Source of the DNA: Agelaius tricolor | Lineage: Eukaryota; Chordata; Aves; Passeriformes; Icteridae | Length of the DNA: 64,000 nt | Assembly (NCBI GenBank): GCA_023055355.1 | Contig: JALJCS010000001.1 | Span: 74,441,381-74,505,380, forward strand | Direction: 5' to 3' | Shown here: positions 47,401 to 60,911 of the stretch, in pieces | Layout of the letters: each line of letters starts with the position of its first letter | Position numbering within the stretch: the first letter of the stretch is position 1 | Notes under the pieces: generated by a model | Database searches by the model: none | Told to the model about the DNA's origin: nothing | What the model saw: only the letters and a program-made list of their open reading frames with translations | Made by a program: the position numbers and the translations under genes

Positions 47401-50400
47401 TTTCAAAAGCAACATTTTTTCAGTTAATTTTAAAACAATGAACAAAATCAGGAGGCCCACTGTTGGAATAGTAGAGATGCTGGATGTCAGATTAAAAAGA
47501 AAGAAAATGTATATCAACTTCTCCCTCTCCTCCAGCCAAGCAGCCACAGATCCAGGAATACTTAAATGCAACAATAAAAATGAAACTTCTCTAATTATTG
47601 CTTTGCAGGGGTTGGCCTGCAACCTTTTAGTAAAGTAAACAATGGACTAGTGAAGCACAGGGTTTTAGCTAGAACCCCAGAAAATATTATATAGAATAAA
47701 CAAACAAGCAAACAATCAAGTCCAAAATGGAAAGTATTTCCTCTGTTAAATTGTAGCCCATCACCTCTTCCAAGTAAAAGCTGACGTCACTTCCACAGTG
47801 AACATTCCTGGCCATGGAGTCACTGATAAGAGTGACTGAACTCCAAAATCAGGCAGATTCTGATGCCATGGCTTATGCTGAAAATCACAGATTTTGTGGG
47901 CAATGAAATACTACCACAGAAGAGAAGAGGTATCACCATTTAACAAGCTTTCATCCAAGAAAAGTCGTGGAAAAAATCCCACAAGAATTTTCCTCAAAAT
48001 AAATGTGGACTTTTCAGGTCTTTCTATCCTGAAGTAGTGCAAAGTAAGTTTATTGACTGAATAGGAATCTGAAACTATAATGTTCTGTTAGAGAATGAAA
48101 GCTTTCATACTCCCAGCTGATATCCTCTAACAAAGGATTGAGAATCTCTCTCAGTTATTCTAGCTTGGGTGGATGCTGTTTGGTTTAACATTTTCTGTTC
48201 TTCCATTCTGCCCAGTCTGTAAATACAAATTATTATAGCTCATGTGGTCACTAGAGTTGGTCAAGTGTTTCAAGAAAATATTTTTTCTTCAGAAAAATGC
48301 CAGTCCTAGAAACTGACATGTTTCATGGGAACATGCAAGTTTTAAAAAACTTTTGTTGGGAAAATTTTCTCAGGTCCAGAATGGAATTTCTGGTCAAAAC
48401 CACAGGGAGAGAGGGAGACGGATCTATCTCATAATAACAAATACCACAGTGATCATCTTTCCTCATAAATCAGTCCTTTGAGGCTTCTAACTATTTTTTA
48501 TCCCAGTTTCCTACGCAAGTGATGAAAGTTACATGATCACAGGATCTGTCTGTTTATCTCTCAGTCCTCCATTAAAAACATGGGGAGCCATTGGCCAAAT
48601 TCTGTATTTACAGAGGTTACTCCGCACTATTTGGGAGTTTTGGATAAACCTAGGGCTGAGTAGAGGAGAGAGAAGTAGCTACTCTGCCCACTGTGGGAAA
48701 GTCTCCAGCATGAGAACAGACATGAATCCTTGTTTCCAGCTTGCGAAAGAGTCCGGCAGATGTGAGGTGGGGAACTGGAGATGCTCCAAGGTGATCACAG
48801 ACATAGGGAAGGAAGACTCTGAGATAATTGCAGTGGATGGGTGATGAGAAGAGGCACATGACTCATCCACAGGAAACTTGAATTCTCTATTCATTTTTCC
48901 CAGAACCACCTGCACTGCTTTTCTGTAGGTTGTCAGTTTTTTCTTGACAATGCACTTTGCAAACCTGAGCAGCACAGAAAAGAAAGCACAGAGTTGTAAA
49001 AAGATCTGCTACTTATCTCTTTTTTGAGTGCAAAACTATTTGCTGTATCTTTCAGCACTGCTTCTTCACAGGCATCCCTATCTGCCTGATGCACTTTACA
49101 TTTTTCCCCATATCTTTTTGCTTAATTTAAAATCATTGGTATTCAAGACTCTATCTCAAGTGAAAATATTAATTTCTGATTTTCTGGTTCCTTCCATCTG
49201 AGAAGACTCTCAAGTCTGAATTGTGTTGCTTGTCAATTATTTATCTTTTCTCTTTCTGTAGCTGCAGGAGCAGACTCCCCATGGATTATGAAGATACATT
49301 GGTCATGGTTAGGGCAGTCAGGGGAATTAGGGGACATGAGAGATCAGACAAGTCTGACTGGAGGGAAAAAATAACAAGCTTTTGATTTACTGAAAACGAA
49401 GAAGCTTCTGTGGAAAAATACCAGAGAAGGCTATTATAAGTTAGCAGGTATATTGCTATGATTAAAATGCTTTTGACACCAATTTAGCCACAGTAGAGGA
49501 AGATTTGATTCATCCTCTGGGTATTTACAGGTTATGAACAGATTTTGCTATAGGAGCTGAGCTTCACATGCAGGTACATTTCTTCGTGGTCTGAACGTGC
49601 TTATTTAAAAGTGCAATTGACAGGTATTGGCATCTTCTCAGAAACCTAAATAAATATAAACTAGCTCTAGAGCCTACACCCAACTGGTTCATCTGAAAAT
49701 ATTTTATGATTGGAACAGGCTTTTTTCTTGTAGTCCTTCAGCAATAGAGTGGGTGCAATATCCCTCTTAACAAAATTTATCAAAGGGATGTGCAAACCCA
49801 AAATAACAAGAAGATAAAACCAGCATTGTTCATAATGAGTTATTTTATAGGGTGTTTCCCATCTTTAGCTTCAGTGTTCTGGTAATTTAACACATGGAAT
49901 AATACCAGCTAGTAATTTTGGCTTTGAATTATGTTATTTTATGTCTTATGAGAAGTTAATTGCATCATAGACACAGTCAAAAAGGGAAAAAAAAGTCCCT
50001 GAGATATGGGACAGGTTTCTTTATATTGTTGCTTTCTATTCATGCAGCACCAGTCCATGCTAGACCAAGCAGAACCAAAAATGAGGAGGGAAAAAAGTGG
50101 GCACAGCAGGTGTAACAGAGAGCCCAGACCACAAAAGGGTGCTATCATTTTATAACATGAGCAAGCCTTCCATAGCAACCTGCAAAGAATGTGGCCTTTG
50201 AAATAGCTTCACTAGAATTAGTAGCCTTTCAGGAAATATTACTATTGTTCTGAATTCCACTTGAAAATTTAATTTGCCCCCTGTTATTTTCAGGCAAATT
50301 CCAGCAGAGCTTTATTCTATGAAATCTGCGTAGGTGCATAAGAAACATCATCTTGATTAAGGAAATTCATCCGCCTTTGTAGGCAGGGTGATCTATTTAT

Positions 50401-51826
50401 CCTGGGTGTGCTTATCTGCTCGAGAGAGAGCTGATATAATTCACATGTAGGGGTGTGTGTCTACATTGGAATCATATGCATTCTGTATGTATGTCAGGAA
50501 ATGTCTGATTAACTTGGAAGAATTGAACTGGTAACTAGCAAGTATTGAAACATTAACTAGCAAGTACTGAAATGTGAAAACTCACAGTTTGGTCTTAAAA
50601 ACATGCATAGTGCTGCAGTATAGAAAGAAAAAACATGATGTGATGCAGCTTTCATACAAACAATATGCCAGAAAAGCAATTGCCTATTCTATGGAAGTCA
50701 GACTTCAATTCTGAATGCTCTTAATTTGAGGAGTGAGAATCAGGTAGCTCTGAGCTGAATCCCTGTGTGGGTACCAAAGACAAAGGCAGCCAGATGTGAC
50801 ACAAAGTGACTTAGTTGTCTTCCCATTGGTATGCCAGGGAGGAGGCATGTCTAGTTGGTTCAGTCAGTGTGACAATCAGGTGTGGTTGGCCTCCAGAGAC
50901 CTTCTCAAGCTTATTTTAGCAAACCTAGCAAGTTATCAGTGCTGATGAGGCTGCAGTAGCACCAGTGGAGTGCAGGAAGCTGGGGTAGTCAGAGCCGCCG
51001 TGAGTGCCCAAAGTCCCCACTCTGTCAGTCAGGGGTGTCCCTGTGAGCAGGAGCTCAAAGCCAGATGCTGTAATGGATCTAAATGCCTGGATTGCACAAG
51101 CCTTGTTAATTTGCAGTGGCTCCTGTTGCAAATGACATGGTCTTTTACAGATATTGCACAAGCTTGGACAGAAAAAAGTCCCAGCTAGATTTGGAACCCA
51201 TTAACAACCACCTCTTAGAAGTATTTATTTAACTTATGAACCTAGACTTTTAAAATAGCATGAAAAATACAAGGTATGGGACACAATTTGGGAGAGAAAT
51301 TAATAAATTGACATATTTCTGCATTGAAGGATGTCAATGTTAGTTAAAAATGTCAATGGAAATGACAGTAATTGTCCAGCTCATCTGCAGTGCAATTCTG
51401 AAACTTGCTACTTTATAAGCACAAAACTGATTTTGGATTGGATTCTGCTGAGATCAGCTAAACAGTCAAATTTGTCTTTGCAGCTAAAAATAAAGGTGAG
51501 CATAACTTTAATTTATGCTGCTTTGATATAGTATATACTGTGCATTTCTTTAGAGAAATGTTCAGCAATACTACCTTGTTCAAAGTCATGTGTAATAACA
51601 TCACTGGATTTGTATTTTTGTGTCATGCTAACTTTACTTTTTGCTTTGAAACAATCTTCAAAAAGGAAATGTGGAAGTCTCTTCCACCCAGCTGTACAAG
51701 GTTCCAATCTATGACTGGCTGCTGGTTGTCACACTGTGTTATTTCACACTGCCATGTCTGAAAAGATGTAACAGAATATGGCAGAACACAAGACACATCA
51801 GAAATTCAGGAGCGGAAATACAAGTT
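44433..51826. other. Long non-coding stretch
   Basis: No gene recognised. Small tandem repeats: an 18-bp unit twice at 45421-45456 (AACCCTGATGTGGC...), and a 22-bp unit twice at 50532-50575 (TAACTAGCAAGTA...). Open frames of up to 103 codons (48533-48844, plus, overlapped by a 98-codon minus frame) have no motif. The block 50180-50450 has GATA-type sites and reads like a possible non-coding regulatory element, but that is only an impression. Confidence 0.5.
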
Positions 51827-51835
51827 GGGGGGGGG
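51827..51835. repeat. G9 run
   Basis: Nine consecutive G within GTTGGGGGGGGGAGGAA. A short mononucleotide tract, prone to length change. Confidence 0.8.
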
Positions 51836-54800
51836 AGGAATTAAAAAAATTTACAGGTTCTCTGTAAAATCCAAGCAAGTAGCAAATATGTGACCAAGTA
51901 CCTGACAGCCAATTTGGAAAGGAACTTATACCACTTCCTTCCCTCTCTACTATTAGTGGGTGAGAGGGGTCTGTCAGCAGGGAAAGAAAAATGTGAAGCT
52001 AAGAGCAAGAAAGACCAGGAGAGCTGCCTACACAGCCTCCACTCTGGTTTGGGTTCTGGTTTTCTTTATTTTCTTTTCTTTCCTCTGGGTAGATAAATTA
52101 ATAGTTCATGGCATTTTCCATTTTTTTTTCCTGTGGAAAATACAGGTTCAGAGAGACCAGACATTTTATTACTTCTAATCGATTCCAACAAATTTTTCAT
52201 TAACAGAAAAGAACTGGAAAACACCCTAGAAGTTGAAAGATTCCTGGTTTCCCATTTGAAGTGACTTTAAGCTTTGAAATGGGTTTCAAATGTATTTTTA
52301 TGAAATGTCAAAAAGTAAAATGCCTTAGGAATCAAAATAATTCAAGTGAAACAAAGCATTTTTTACTCTAAATATTTTCAATTTTTTTCTGTCTGAATAA
52401 AAATCAAAATAATTTCAATTGCCTTGACTGACAATATTTCCCTTCCATGTTTCTGAACTGCCAAGCTAATACAAAATTTATTACATTTCACTGCAATGTA
52501 CTAAAATATGCATAAATCTATCTATCTATCTTTATGTTGGATGTCAGTCAGGAAAAGCAGGTGGAAATTCAAATTTAATCTGTACATCAGAAAAAAATGA
52601 GGTGGAGGTTAACCAATAATCTCTTATAGATACTGTACATTAATTTTAGGAAGCATGACCTGGAAAACAGCTTTTTCTCAACAGAGCTTGCCAGAATTGT
52701 TTGTAGTGATGCTAAAAAAGGAGCACTTGGGAGATTCCTATGATTTGATCAGAATTTAAATCAAATCACAGTAAGATAAAAAGTATCAGATATAGATATA
52801 TATATGTGTTTTAATTACAGTCTAATTTCAACTTTTGTTGTAAGTTTTGCTGCATCACAAGCAGCGAAACACACCTGGGGAGGCTGTGCTTAGCCCTGCT
52901 CCCTCTGCCCTCTAATGAAGTCATTACTCACTCATCACTCCAATAATACTGCCATAACTGCAATAAAGCTTGGAATATTCAGGGTAGTTAAAAAAACAAA
53001 AGGTAATTTTTAATATCTTAAATTACATTTTCTCTTTCTCCACTGGATATAGAAGCTGTTTACATGTTTAGCAATGGGTTAATCTCCCACCTAAAGTGGC
53101 CTGCTTTAACCTGGCAAAATTTTGAAGAACTTTTAATAGGGGAACTGCCTGTTTCCAGTCTCTGAAATTTGTGTGTCTGGTCAATTTTCATTCAGATGTA
53201 TGTGGATATGTATGGTGTGTGTACATACAGCTCAACTAGTAACTTTGATGGTAAAGAGTTCATGTAACAGCTCAGCTTTTAAGATCTGCTAACCGCTGAC
53301 TTTGGGATCTGTGCTAGCCTTAGAACACATCTTCCTTGTGCAGGGCAGTGCAAGGCAGAAATCTCCTGCTAGACCCAGGACAGGGTGGTGGATGAGAAGA
53401 TGATTCCTGCTTCTCCAGGGCAGAGACACACACAGGTCTAACGGGACTGAGCCCTTCCAGTGGGCACAGCTGCGCGATGTTTCTGTGCCTGGTGGCTGGG
53501 GCTGGTTCAGGGGTCTCTGAGTATCACCCCAGTGCCCTTGCCCAGTGTAAGACATCCTCTGCTCTCGTGTCTGAGCTGCCTCCTCCCGTAGGCTCTGCTC
53601 CCAACCTAAAGGAGCCCCTTTTTGCTGCAGAGACAAGCAATTCATGCCAGCCCAAAATGCTTCATGTAGGACACACAAGCCCATTGTCAGAGTCAGCTGG
53701 GCTGTACCAGCCTTGCTCCCTGTTTGAGCTACTAAAGTCTCCCTCTCCATAACGTATTTTAACTGGACAATGCTACTTCAAGTCCATGGCAAAACAATGA
53801 CAGATGTCTTCAAACACTTTGCCAGAACAGAACCAGGGTCCAGCCCTCAGAAACATCCCCTGGCACTGACCAATTTACTAACATGCTAGTATAGCATGGA
53901 ATTCAACTGGCTGCAGCCTTGCCGCACTGATACACTGATCTGACATATCCTCTAGACAAATGTGAAGTCAATTTGTACATCTGCAGTGGCCATTTGCTCA
54001 GGATCTCTGAGCACAGGGCAGCTTCCCTAGAACTGTTGAGCTTCTCCAACAAGCCTGCCAATTGACTGGAATTCCTAGACTAACAGCCAAAAAAGCAGCA
54101 GGACAGTAGATGATGTATAAAGGTTTGCAGCCAAATATGGTGGAGTTGGCACCTGTGACTTTGGCTCAGTACTGCAGTTCCCACTGTGAAGATCAGTGAT
54201 TATTGCTTTAATAAGCAGTTCTTAAGTGAGGTACCTGATATCTGTTGTTGCAAGAGAAGGAGTGCCAAAGGCACAAAAGATGGGGAAGTTTTATAAAAAC
54301 ATAATCCTTGAAGCTCACCATTCAACTCACCTTGGATTTCATTATTCTTGAAAAAAATTCTTTGTGTTATTTTACACACAAAAAAAAATACACATAAAGA
54401 GATTTCTCAGTGGGCTGCTTATTAGTTGATATTTTGCAACTTGCCAAGAGTGCCCAGATTTCTGAGTCACATTTAACATGAATCAAAACTACAGAAGATC
54501 TGTAACTATATACTAACTTGTAACTAAATACTAACTTGATACTAACTTGTTCCTAGTAGCACAACACTTCCAAAGAAAGACATTACCGTGATGTTAGTTC
54601 ATAAATCACTGATGCCAGCAGGACTCTGTAAAGATTCTTGTTTAAAAACAGCAATTAAGGCTTGTGTTTCTTTGAACATCAGAAGTGGACACATCTTTAT
54701 GTAAACATAGTATGCACAGGTCAATTCTGTTAAGCATAGTTGTAGTTTCTTTAAGTTACATTAACATTAAAAAAAAAAAGTGAAGGCAGGGTGATGCTCA

Positions 54801-55917
54801 GCAACAGCTTAATCTGTTTAACTTTAGAATGGAAATACTAACTGTTCAGTCTGAGACTGGGAAATAATTAATCCAGATGTAAAGAGAGAACCTTTGTCTT
54901 TGAATCTGTGCACTGTCTTTTTTAATAAGCGGGCATTAATGAACTATTTTATGTTACTTACAGGGTTGTAATTGGACACATATTCTTCAATTATTATAGC
55001 TACAATTAGAACATCAGGCTTGGAGAAAAAGATAAAAGATAAATTTTGTAAAAATCTCTGTCCTTAACACCAGAGGATAGACTTCTTAAGGTTACTCCAA
55101 ATAATGCCTCTTTCTGAAGCACAGAGGATCACATTCTGTAGTCAAGTGAAATCTCATAGCAATGTGACTCGTAGCATATGAAATTATTAATCCTGGGACC
55201 TCTGCAAGAGTTTCAGAAGAGTGTTTCCACTGCTAAATGGGGAGCAGCATCTTACAAAGATGCATCTGTCTCAGGCTTACCAGCAGATGGAGTTGGAACG
55301 AGTCTTGATATGCATCATCATTAACATGAATAAGGGTCATTTCTGGAATAGCAGCACATAGCTGGTGTACTAGTGACATCTCCATTTATAATATGACAAG
55401 TGTGCAAGATATAACTGGAAAGAGATTTTTATTCAAATCTAAGTGAAAAAAAAAACACTTGGGAAGCCTGGAATTTGTGCTGCAATGTCCAACGCAATTT
55501 GGTAAAGGTAATACAAAGGACAAACACGGCTTTTTTCTATTCACAAGCAACTGACTGGGTTATGTGACTTGTTAGGCTTTAAACTACTTCCAGAAAAAGT
55601 GAGGTTATGAATGACAAAAAAAGCACCATGCCAAAGAATACATTGTTACAGATCCTCTTCACATACAGCTAATTATTATAGCAAATTTCTCTATGACTTA
55701 TCTGCATTCATAATTGCAATGACAAAAATCGCATTTTGGGCAGTCTGAGACTGAAAACTTTTAGAAACTATTTAATTAAATCAAGAAGTTAAGAAGAGAT
55801 AAAAAAACATTACCTTTCCCCTTCTTCCTGCTCAGTTGATGTAAGAATAGATGCTTCTCACCTAAAATAATAATGGAAAAAAGATGCTAATTGCTTCCAC
55901 TTCCACGAGACATATGA
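51836..55917. other. Non-coding stretch with a GC-richer pocket
   Basis: Simple repeats: a TATC-type run at about 52516-52531 and an 18-bp unit (TAACTA-ATACTAACTTG) in 2.6 copies at 54503-54549. The pocket 53290-53750 is GC-rich and open on both strands (153 codons minus at 53289-53750; 91 codons plus at 53477-53752). No domain or motif is recognised in either frame, so I do not call a gene. Confidence 0.5.
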
Positions 55918-56151
55918 AAAAAGACTCACCCTCTGACTATTGTATTTTGGTATGAGGACATTCCACGAGTCTTTACATTGGAAGAAGCTGTTCTGATTGC
56001 AGACCACAAACCTCTCGTTAAAATTCTTGAAGCAGAAACTGATTATCTGGCTGATACATTACAGAAGTGGACATTAAGGCAAAGTTCTTATCATTATGAT
56101 ATCATAGCTAAGCTATCTGAAAAACAAAGCAGAGCTTTTTTTTCCTGTTGA
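55918..56151 (+). pseudogene. Relic of a Ty3/gypsy-type RNase H domain
   Basis: Between a stop at 55915-55917 and a stop at 56149-56151 there is an open frame of 77 codons without a sensible start. It encodes the motif DHKPL (55999-56013 by codon count), preceded by a PRVFTL-like string and followed about 20 residues later by LQKWTLR and then YHYDI. In Ty3/gypsy polyproteins the RNase H domain carries FTL.TDHKPL followed by LQRW.L.LQ.Y.Y.I in the same order and spacing. The first residue of the motif region is ADHKPL rather than the more usual TDHKPL. I see no reverse transcriptase or integrase sequence in the flanks and no LTRs, so this is an isolated fragment. Alternatives are another class of LTR or tyrosine-recombinase retroelement with a similar RNase H, or chance resemblance. 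Retroviral (ERV) RNase H domains lack this DHKPL pattern. Confidence 0.55.
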
Positions 56152-57123
56152 CTATTAGAGATGAAAAGGTTACCGCAAAGAATCCTTCCACGTACTCCTC
56201 CTGCCTTCCTCCCCCTTTGGGAAAGTAGGACAATGTACTTTGAAAAGAGTCCCTCAGCAGAAGATCCTGCTGCCTTGCAGGTTCTGCAGCATTTAAAACC
56301 CGGGCAAAGTAGGTGAGAAGTGTTGCTCTGAACTGGCAGGTTTTTACATTCACTCCATTAGGGTGCAAATGGCTAGAAGGGGCTGGACAGTGAAGGAGCA
56401 ACAACACAGAGTTCAGAAAGATTTGGGAATTTGACTACAAACCAGGCAGCCACCTTGCGAGCTCACCAGCAGCCCCCAGATGAACTCTGTCAGTCACTGC
56501 AGCACTGCCTCCCTCCGCATGCGCTGGTAAATTGGAAGGAGCAGAGTGAGGGATAAACAAAAGACAGTTGACTATCAGTGGCCTACCTGGGTACCAATTT
56601 TGATGTCAGAAAAACTGGAACTTCTGCTGTGAAGGCAAGAAGTCTTTAATTTGGGAACTAGAAGGCTTAAGCACAAACAGAAAGAAAAATTGTGTGATAA
56701 CCTAAAAGTTTTCTTTAGTGTTCTCTTCTGACCACAGAGGATGCACCTAGGAAGAGGTGGTCATTAAGTGGAACAATAACCTCTAATAATTTTAAAATTA
56801 CATGCCTCTTCATTTCCACTTTCTACCCTCTAATCTGGTATTCCACTTCATGGGTAAAGCCTGGAATGAAAGATCAGTTCATCTTTTATGATCAAACATC
56901 ACCAATGCTCATGCACTCCTACAGCACCTGCTCTGGCCACTGAAGCCTCCTTAGCTGCTCTTTGACCCTAGCAATGCTCAGCAGGGCTCCTTGCAGCTGG
57001 CAAGCACGCAGCTTCTTGCCCTGAGGGACAAGAATACAGCTGACTCTCAAAGGTGTTTCACAAAATAGATAACACTCAGGTAGATTGACCTGCAGTGTTT
57101 AAACCAGGAGGAACCATGTGGCT
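56152..57123. other. Non-coding stretch, nothing recognised
   Basis: Contains a 99-codon minus-strand frame (56108-56407) that begins antisense to the RNase H relic and has no motif. I see no continuation of the retroelement. Confidence 0.5.
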
Positions 57124-57133
57124 ATATGTATGG

Positions 57134-57180
<47 letters not shown>

Positions 57181-57240
57181 AAAACCATACATATCTATAT
57201 ATATATATATATATTTGAAAACCATACATATATATATATG
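57124..57240. repeat. TA-rich array with duplicated 37-bp unit and inverted arms
   Basis: ATATGTATGGTT at 57124-57135 is the exact reverse complement of AACCATACATAT, which occurs at 57183-57194 and again at 57220-57231, 37 bp apart. A pure TA run of about 40 bp lies between the first and second, and shorter TA runs follow. The result is a TA microsatellite enclosed by 12-bp inverted arms, with one arm duplicated. Open frames on both strands (87 plus, 64 minus) are products of the repeat. Confidence 0.88.
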
Positions 57241-57247
57241 TATATCT

Positions 57248-57276
57248 ACTGGTGTATATTAGGTATATATACCAGT
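57248..57276. repeat. Near-perfect hairpin next to the TA array
   Basis: ACTGGTGTATA (57248-57258) and TATATACCAGT (57266-57276) are inverted repeats with one G-T wobble and a 7-base loop. It lies directly beside the TA array and adds to a cluster of structure-forming sequence. Confidence 0.75.
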
Positions 57277-59549
57277 ACTGTAAGCAGCACCAGCCCACTG
57301 GCATATGCAATGGCATTCAAAAAGCTGCTCTGTGAATTTACTAGGGTACTTCCTGGCATATCTGTAGCCCAGGTTATCTAGCACTCTCATAAATTTCTGG
57401 GCACACTCAGGAAGTTAGCAAAAGCCAGGAAACATTCCCAAAAGGCTGTTTGTATCTGAACCCCCTGTTCAATAGGAAGACAGAGCCAGGCTGCCAGCCC
57501 CTGCATTGCTGCATTTATAAGCTGAGGTGTAAACTCAGAGCTCATCTACAAGACAAGAACCTAGAACAAAAGATATAGACCAAAATCTTTTGAAAGAGAC
57601 AGAGGGGAATAACTTTCATTCTGCTCATTTTTTAATGGTAAGAGCTCTAAATCAGGGTAGGGGAAATGATCCTTGGAGGATGGGTATCTACACTGTACAC
57701 TATAGGTGTATAGTCAGCTGCAGGGAATGCCTGCTCAACCATGGTACTCCTTAGTATAAGACAGTGTGAGATCCTTTATGCAAAGGGGCTTAAACTCACT
57801 CATGCACACTGTAGATTTGCACAGCACCTGATTTTTTACATCACTTCTCAGTGGAGGAGAAAGGATTTGAATCTGTCGCACCACGGTGTCCTGATCTGCT
57901 GCAGGAAGGAGGGCACCCTACACACATCCCACTGCAGGAGCAAAAACCCCTCTAATTTATCACTAAAACCAGAGAGAGCACTATTTCACCAAAGACAACC
58001 AAATTACAGATTGTGAAGAAAGGCACTTATGTTACTAATTTTAGAAACATGCAAATGTTCAGAATTTGGCAAGCAAAAGCACCTCAGAGTGTCACAAATC
58101 AGGTTCTTCACCCCTGAGCATCACTCTGCAGCATGCTCAGGCACCTTCCCCAGGCTCTGGAGCCCATTCAAGACCCCAAGCTCTTTCAGGTGCTTTAAGA
58201 GCAGGAGGATAGTGACAATCTTCTATGGTTCTTAGGCCAAAGCTTATCTGAGTCTTTTCTGCAAATATCTCCTAAGTCCACTTGGATACCCTGCAGCTCC
58301 ACATATTTCCATAACACATGCTTTAAAAAATGAAGGTCCTATTTATTTTCTCATTTATGTGCATGTAAATTCGGTGCAACTTCACTGAAACCAGTGACTG
58401 AAACTGGCAAAGCAAAACAAACTATAGGAAAAATCAGGCTTTGCATTTCTTAGTTTCAGTTCTTGTATGTGACAAATGATTCTGGGGCCCTGTTTTGGAA
58501 GCATCTAACTTGAAACAGCTTTGCAAACCAAAGTACATAATGCTGTCTAACAATCAGTCTTCTGCAGGCTCCCAAAAGTGAAGTCTCACTATTGTAAGTC
58601 ACTCTTAAAAATCTTGGCCATTTTTTCAAAGGATGTGTCAGGGTCTCAAACAGATGCAAAAGCAATGACCATTCAAATAGTTTGGTGTTTACAGGTTCAT
58701 CAATCAAAAAGAAACACTTTGATCACCTGACATGATTCAAACAACATACTTGATATCTGATACCGGACCGAGATCATGCAGATCTAATAAACTTTTGGCT
58801 CCTGCAAATTTCTTTTAAAAAATATAAAAGAGGATCAGTTATAGAGAAGTTGATTAATATGCACTCTGTTCAAACAGTCTTGAACATCTGTGTATTAAAT
58901 TCATTTATTAAATTATACCAATCTGTATTTTAATGAGTAAAAGATACTTATTCTGCCATCCATCAAAATAAACTCAGGAAATACTTAACATTATAATCAT
59001 TTTTCTTGTTTGAACATGAGTTATGAAATATGAATCCCACACTAAGAATGCTGTACTTGCCATTATGATCAAATATGTTTTTACAGGTGCACCAAATATT
59101 CTGTTTTCATTTCATTCTCAAACTGTTGAAAATATAAACCATGTTTTATATTTCTTTGGTAGGTAATATTGCCTTTTTCCCCCCACATGGCACCCATTAT
59201 TAGTGAGTTATTACCATGCCTTTTTTCAAACACACACTACATATCCTAAAGTTGCTTAGTAATGAAAATACAAATTTATGTAACATCTAATATCAAATAA
59301 CATTTAGGGCACACTTTGGCACTGAAAGGTTTGGGGCACTAATAACTTTCAAGTGCATGTTAATATTGCCAGATAAGGTGTATACAATCTGTTGGGTTAA
59401 GTTCAGCCTTTTACAACTTTGCTTTTTTGGCCCAAGGAAAGTTAACTTTCAGGTACAGCAGGGTTTAATACATGCATGCACAGAACTTTTGTTTCTTATT
59501 GTTCTGATAATTGTGATTTTGATTTCCATTTTCTTTGTCTCCTTTTATT
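57277..59549. other. Non-coding stretch, nothing recognised
   Basis: No repeat family named. Open frames do not exceed 91 codons (57741-58016, plus), and none has a motif. Confidence 0.5.
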
Positions 59550-59568
59550 AAAAAAAAAAAAAAAAAAA
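59550..59568 (+). repeat. A19 run
   Basis: An uninterrupted poly(A) tract of about 19 bases. No AATAAA lies in the expected interval upstream and no gene-like sequence precedes it, so it is not clearly the tail of a retrocopy. Confidence 0.85.
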
Positions 59569-60911
59569 GAGGAAGAGAGAAAAATCCTGGCAGACAGACA
59601 GCAAGCACAGCTGGGACAGCAGGTGAGCTAAATTGTAGATTTCTCCCCAGTATCAATTTGACACTATATCAAACACTAAGTATAGTCATTTAAAAAATTC
59701 CTTCCTTCTATTTGTACAGAGTGGATATTCTCAAAGAAAACAATATTTGGGAAAGCACAGCAAGAAAAAGCAAGATATGACCGCAAGGCACAAAGCTGCT
59801 CAGCTGGAATTGACTCCACATGCCTCTGGGCACTTCCACGGAGCTGCAATCCAACAGGGAGGCTTGGCACTGGGACTGTGATAAACAGGTAAAACTCACC
59901 AAATCAGGAATCCAGTCTACAGTGCTACTTTCAGCAAAGAAGTGGGAACCTCTCCACTGATTTCAGCAGGAGTAGGTACAAGCCACGAAAGAACACATCA
60001 GCAACAGAGCCAGCACATTAGAAAAAAAAGCAGTCACACTCTGGAAAGCCCATGTAACCACACATTAATCTGTTTTCTTTGTAAAACATATCAAGAGACT
60101 AGGAAATAACCTGGCATTTTTTTGGCAAAGGGAGAACCCCCTTCAAGGAAACCATCACCTCATGCAGGTGCTACCACAGCAGAAGTTACCACCATGCCAA
60201 AATTACAGCTGGGGCAATGTTAACCCTTTTCACAGGTATGTGGAAACCAGCTGTTACAAGGAAGTTCTATGGTGATGACAAGGAGTAGTAACTTTGTCAT
60301 AGCTGATTGTGTCCATACATGGCACTAGGAATGAGAAAATTTACCACTTCTAACTTTAAATCAGTATTAAAAAAACTAATTTTCTTAAAAGACATCATTG
60401 TCACTGCCTTTATGATTTTTACTCCCTGTCTAGTTAGTCCATCTCATAAAACAACATTCTAGGTAATTTATTTTTGAGGAACCCACTATTTTTGTCCTGT
60501 ACCAACAGTTTATGTAGATCCAGAAAGTAAAGAAAAGCCACTGGTCTGAACTCTCTAAATAAATAGGCCAAATAACTAATACATTGTATTCTTAACTACT
60601 GTTTGCCTTGACATTCTCCTTCTTGAAACAGCATTCAGTCATGACTGAAAGACTTACAATGATGCAAAGAATCTATCATATCCTCACAATCTTACCTGTG
60701 TTATTACAAATATTAATTGTGGGCGTTGAAGAATTTTCCACTTTTTTTTTTAGGCACAATTATCTAGAATTGTATTCTGAATACTAGATTCCTCTGAGAA
60801 CACTTCAAAGGTAAGAAAAAAAGTAAAACACATCTGACAGGAACATAACCACCACTTGGTCTACCAGAAGTATCTGAAAATCAAGCAGGTTCCTATCTCT
60901 TCCATATTTAT
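59569..60911. other. Non-coding stretch, nothing recognised
   Basis: Only short open frames (64 codons or fewer). No repeat family is identified. Confidence 0.5.

Noticed and set aside
53289..53750. 153-codon minus-strand frame as a gene
   Set aside because: No recognisable domain, an overlapping open frame on the other strand, and GC-rich composition that lowers stop-codon frequency.
59550..59568. Poly(A) tail of a processed pseudogene
   Set aside because: No AATAAA at the right distance upstream, no gene-like sequence before it and no flanking direct repeats noticed.
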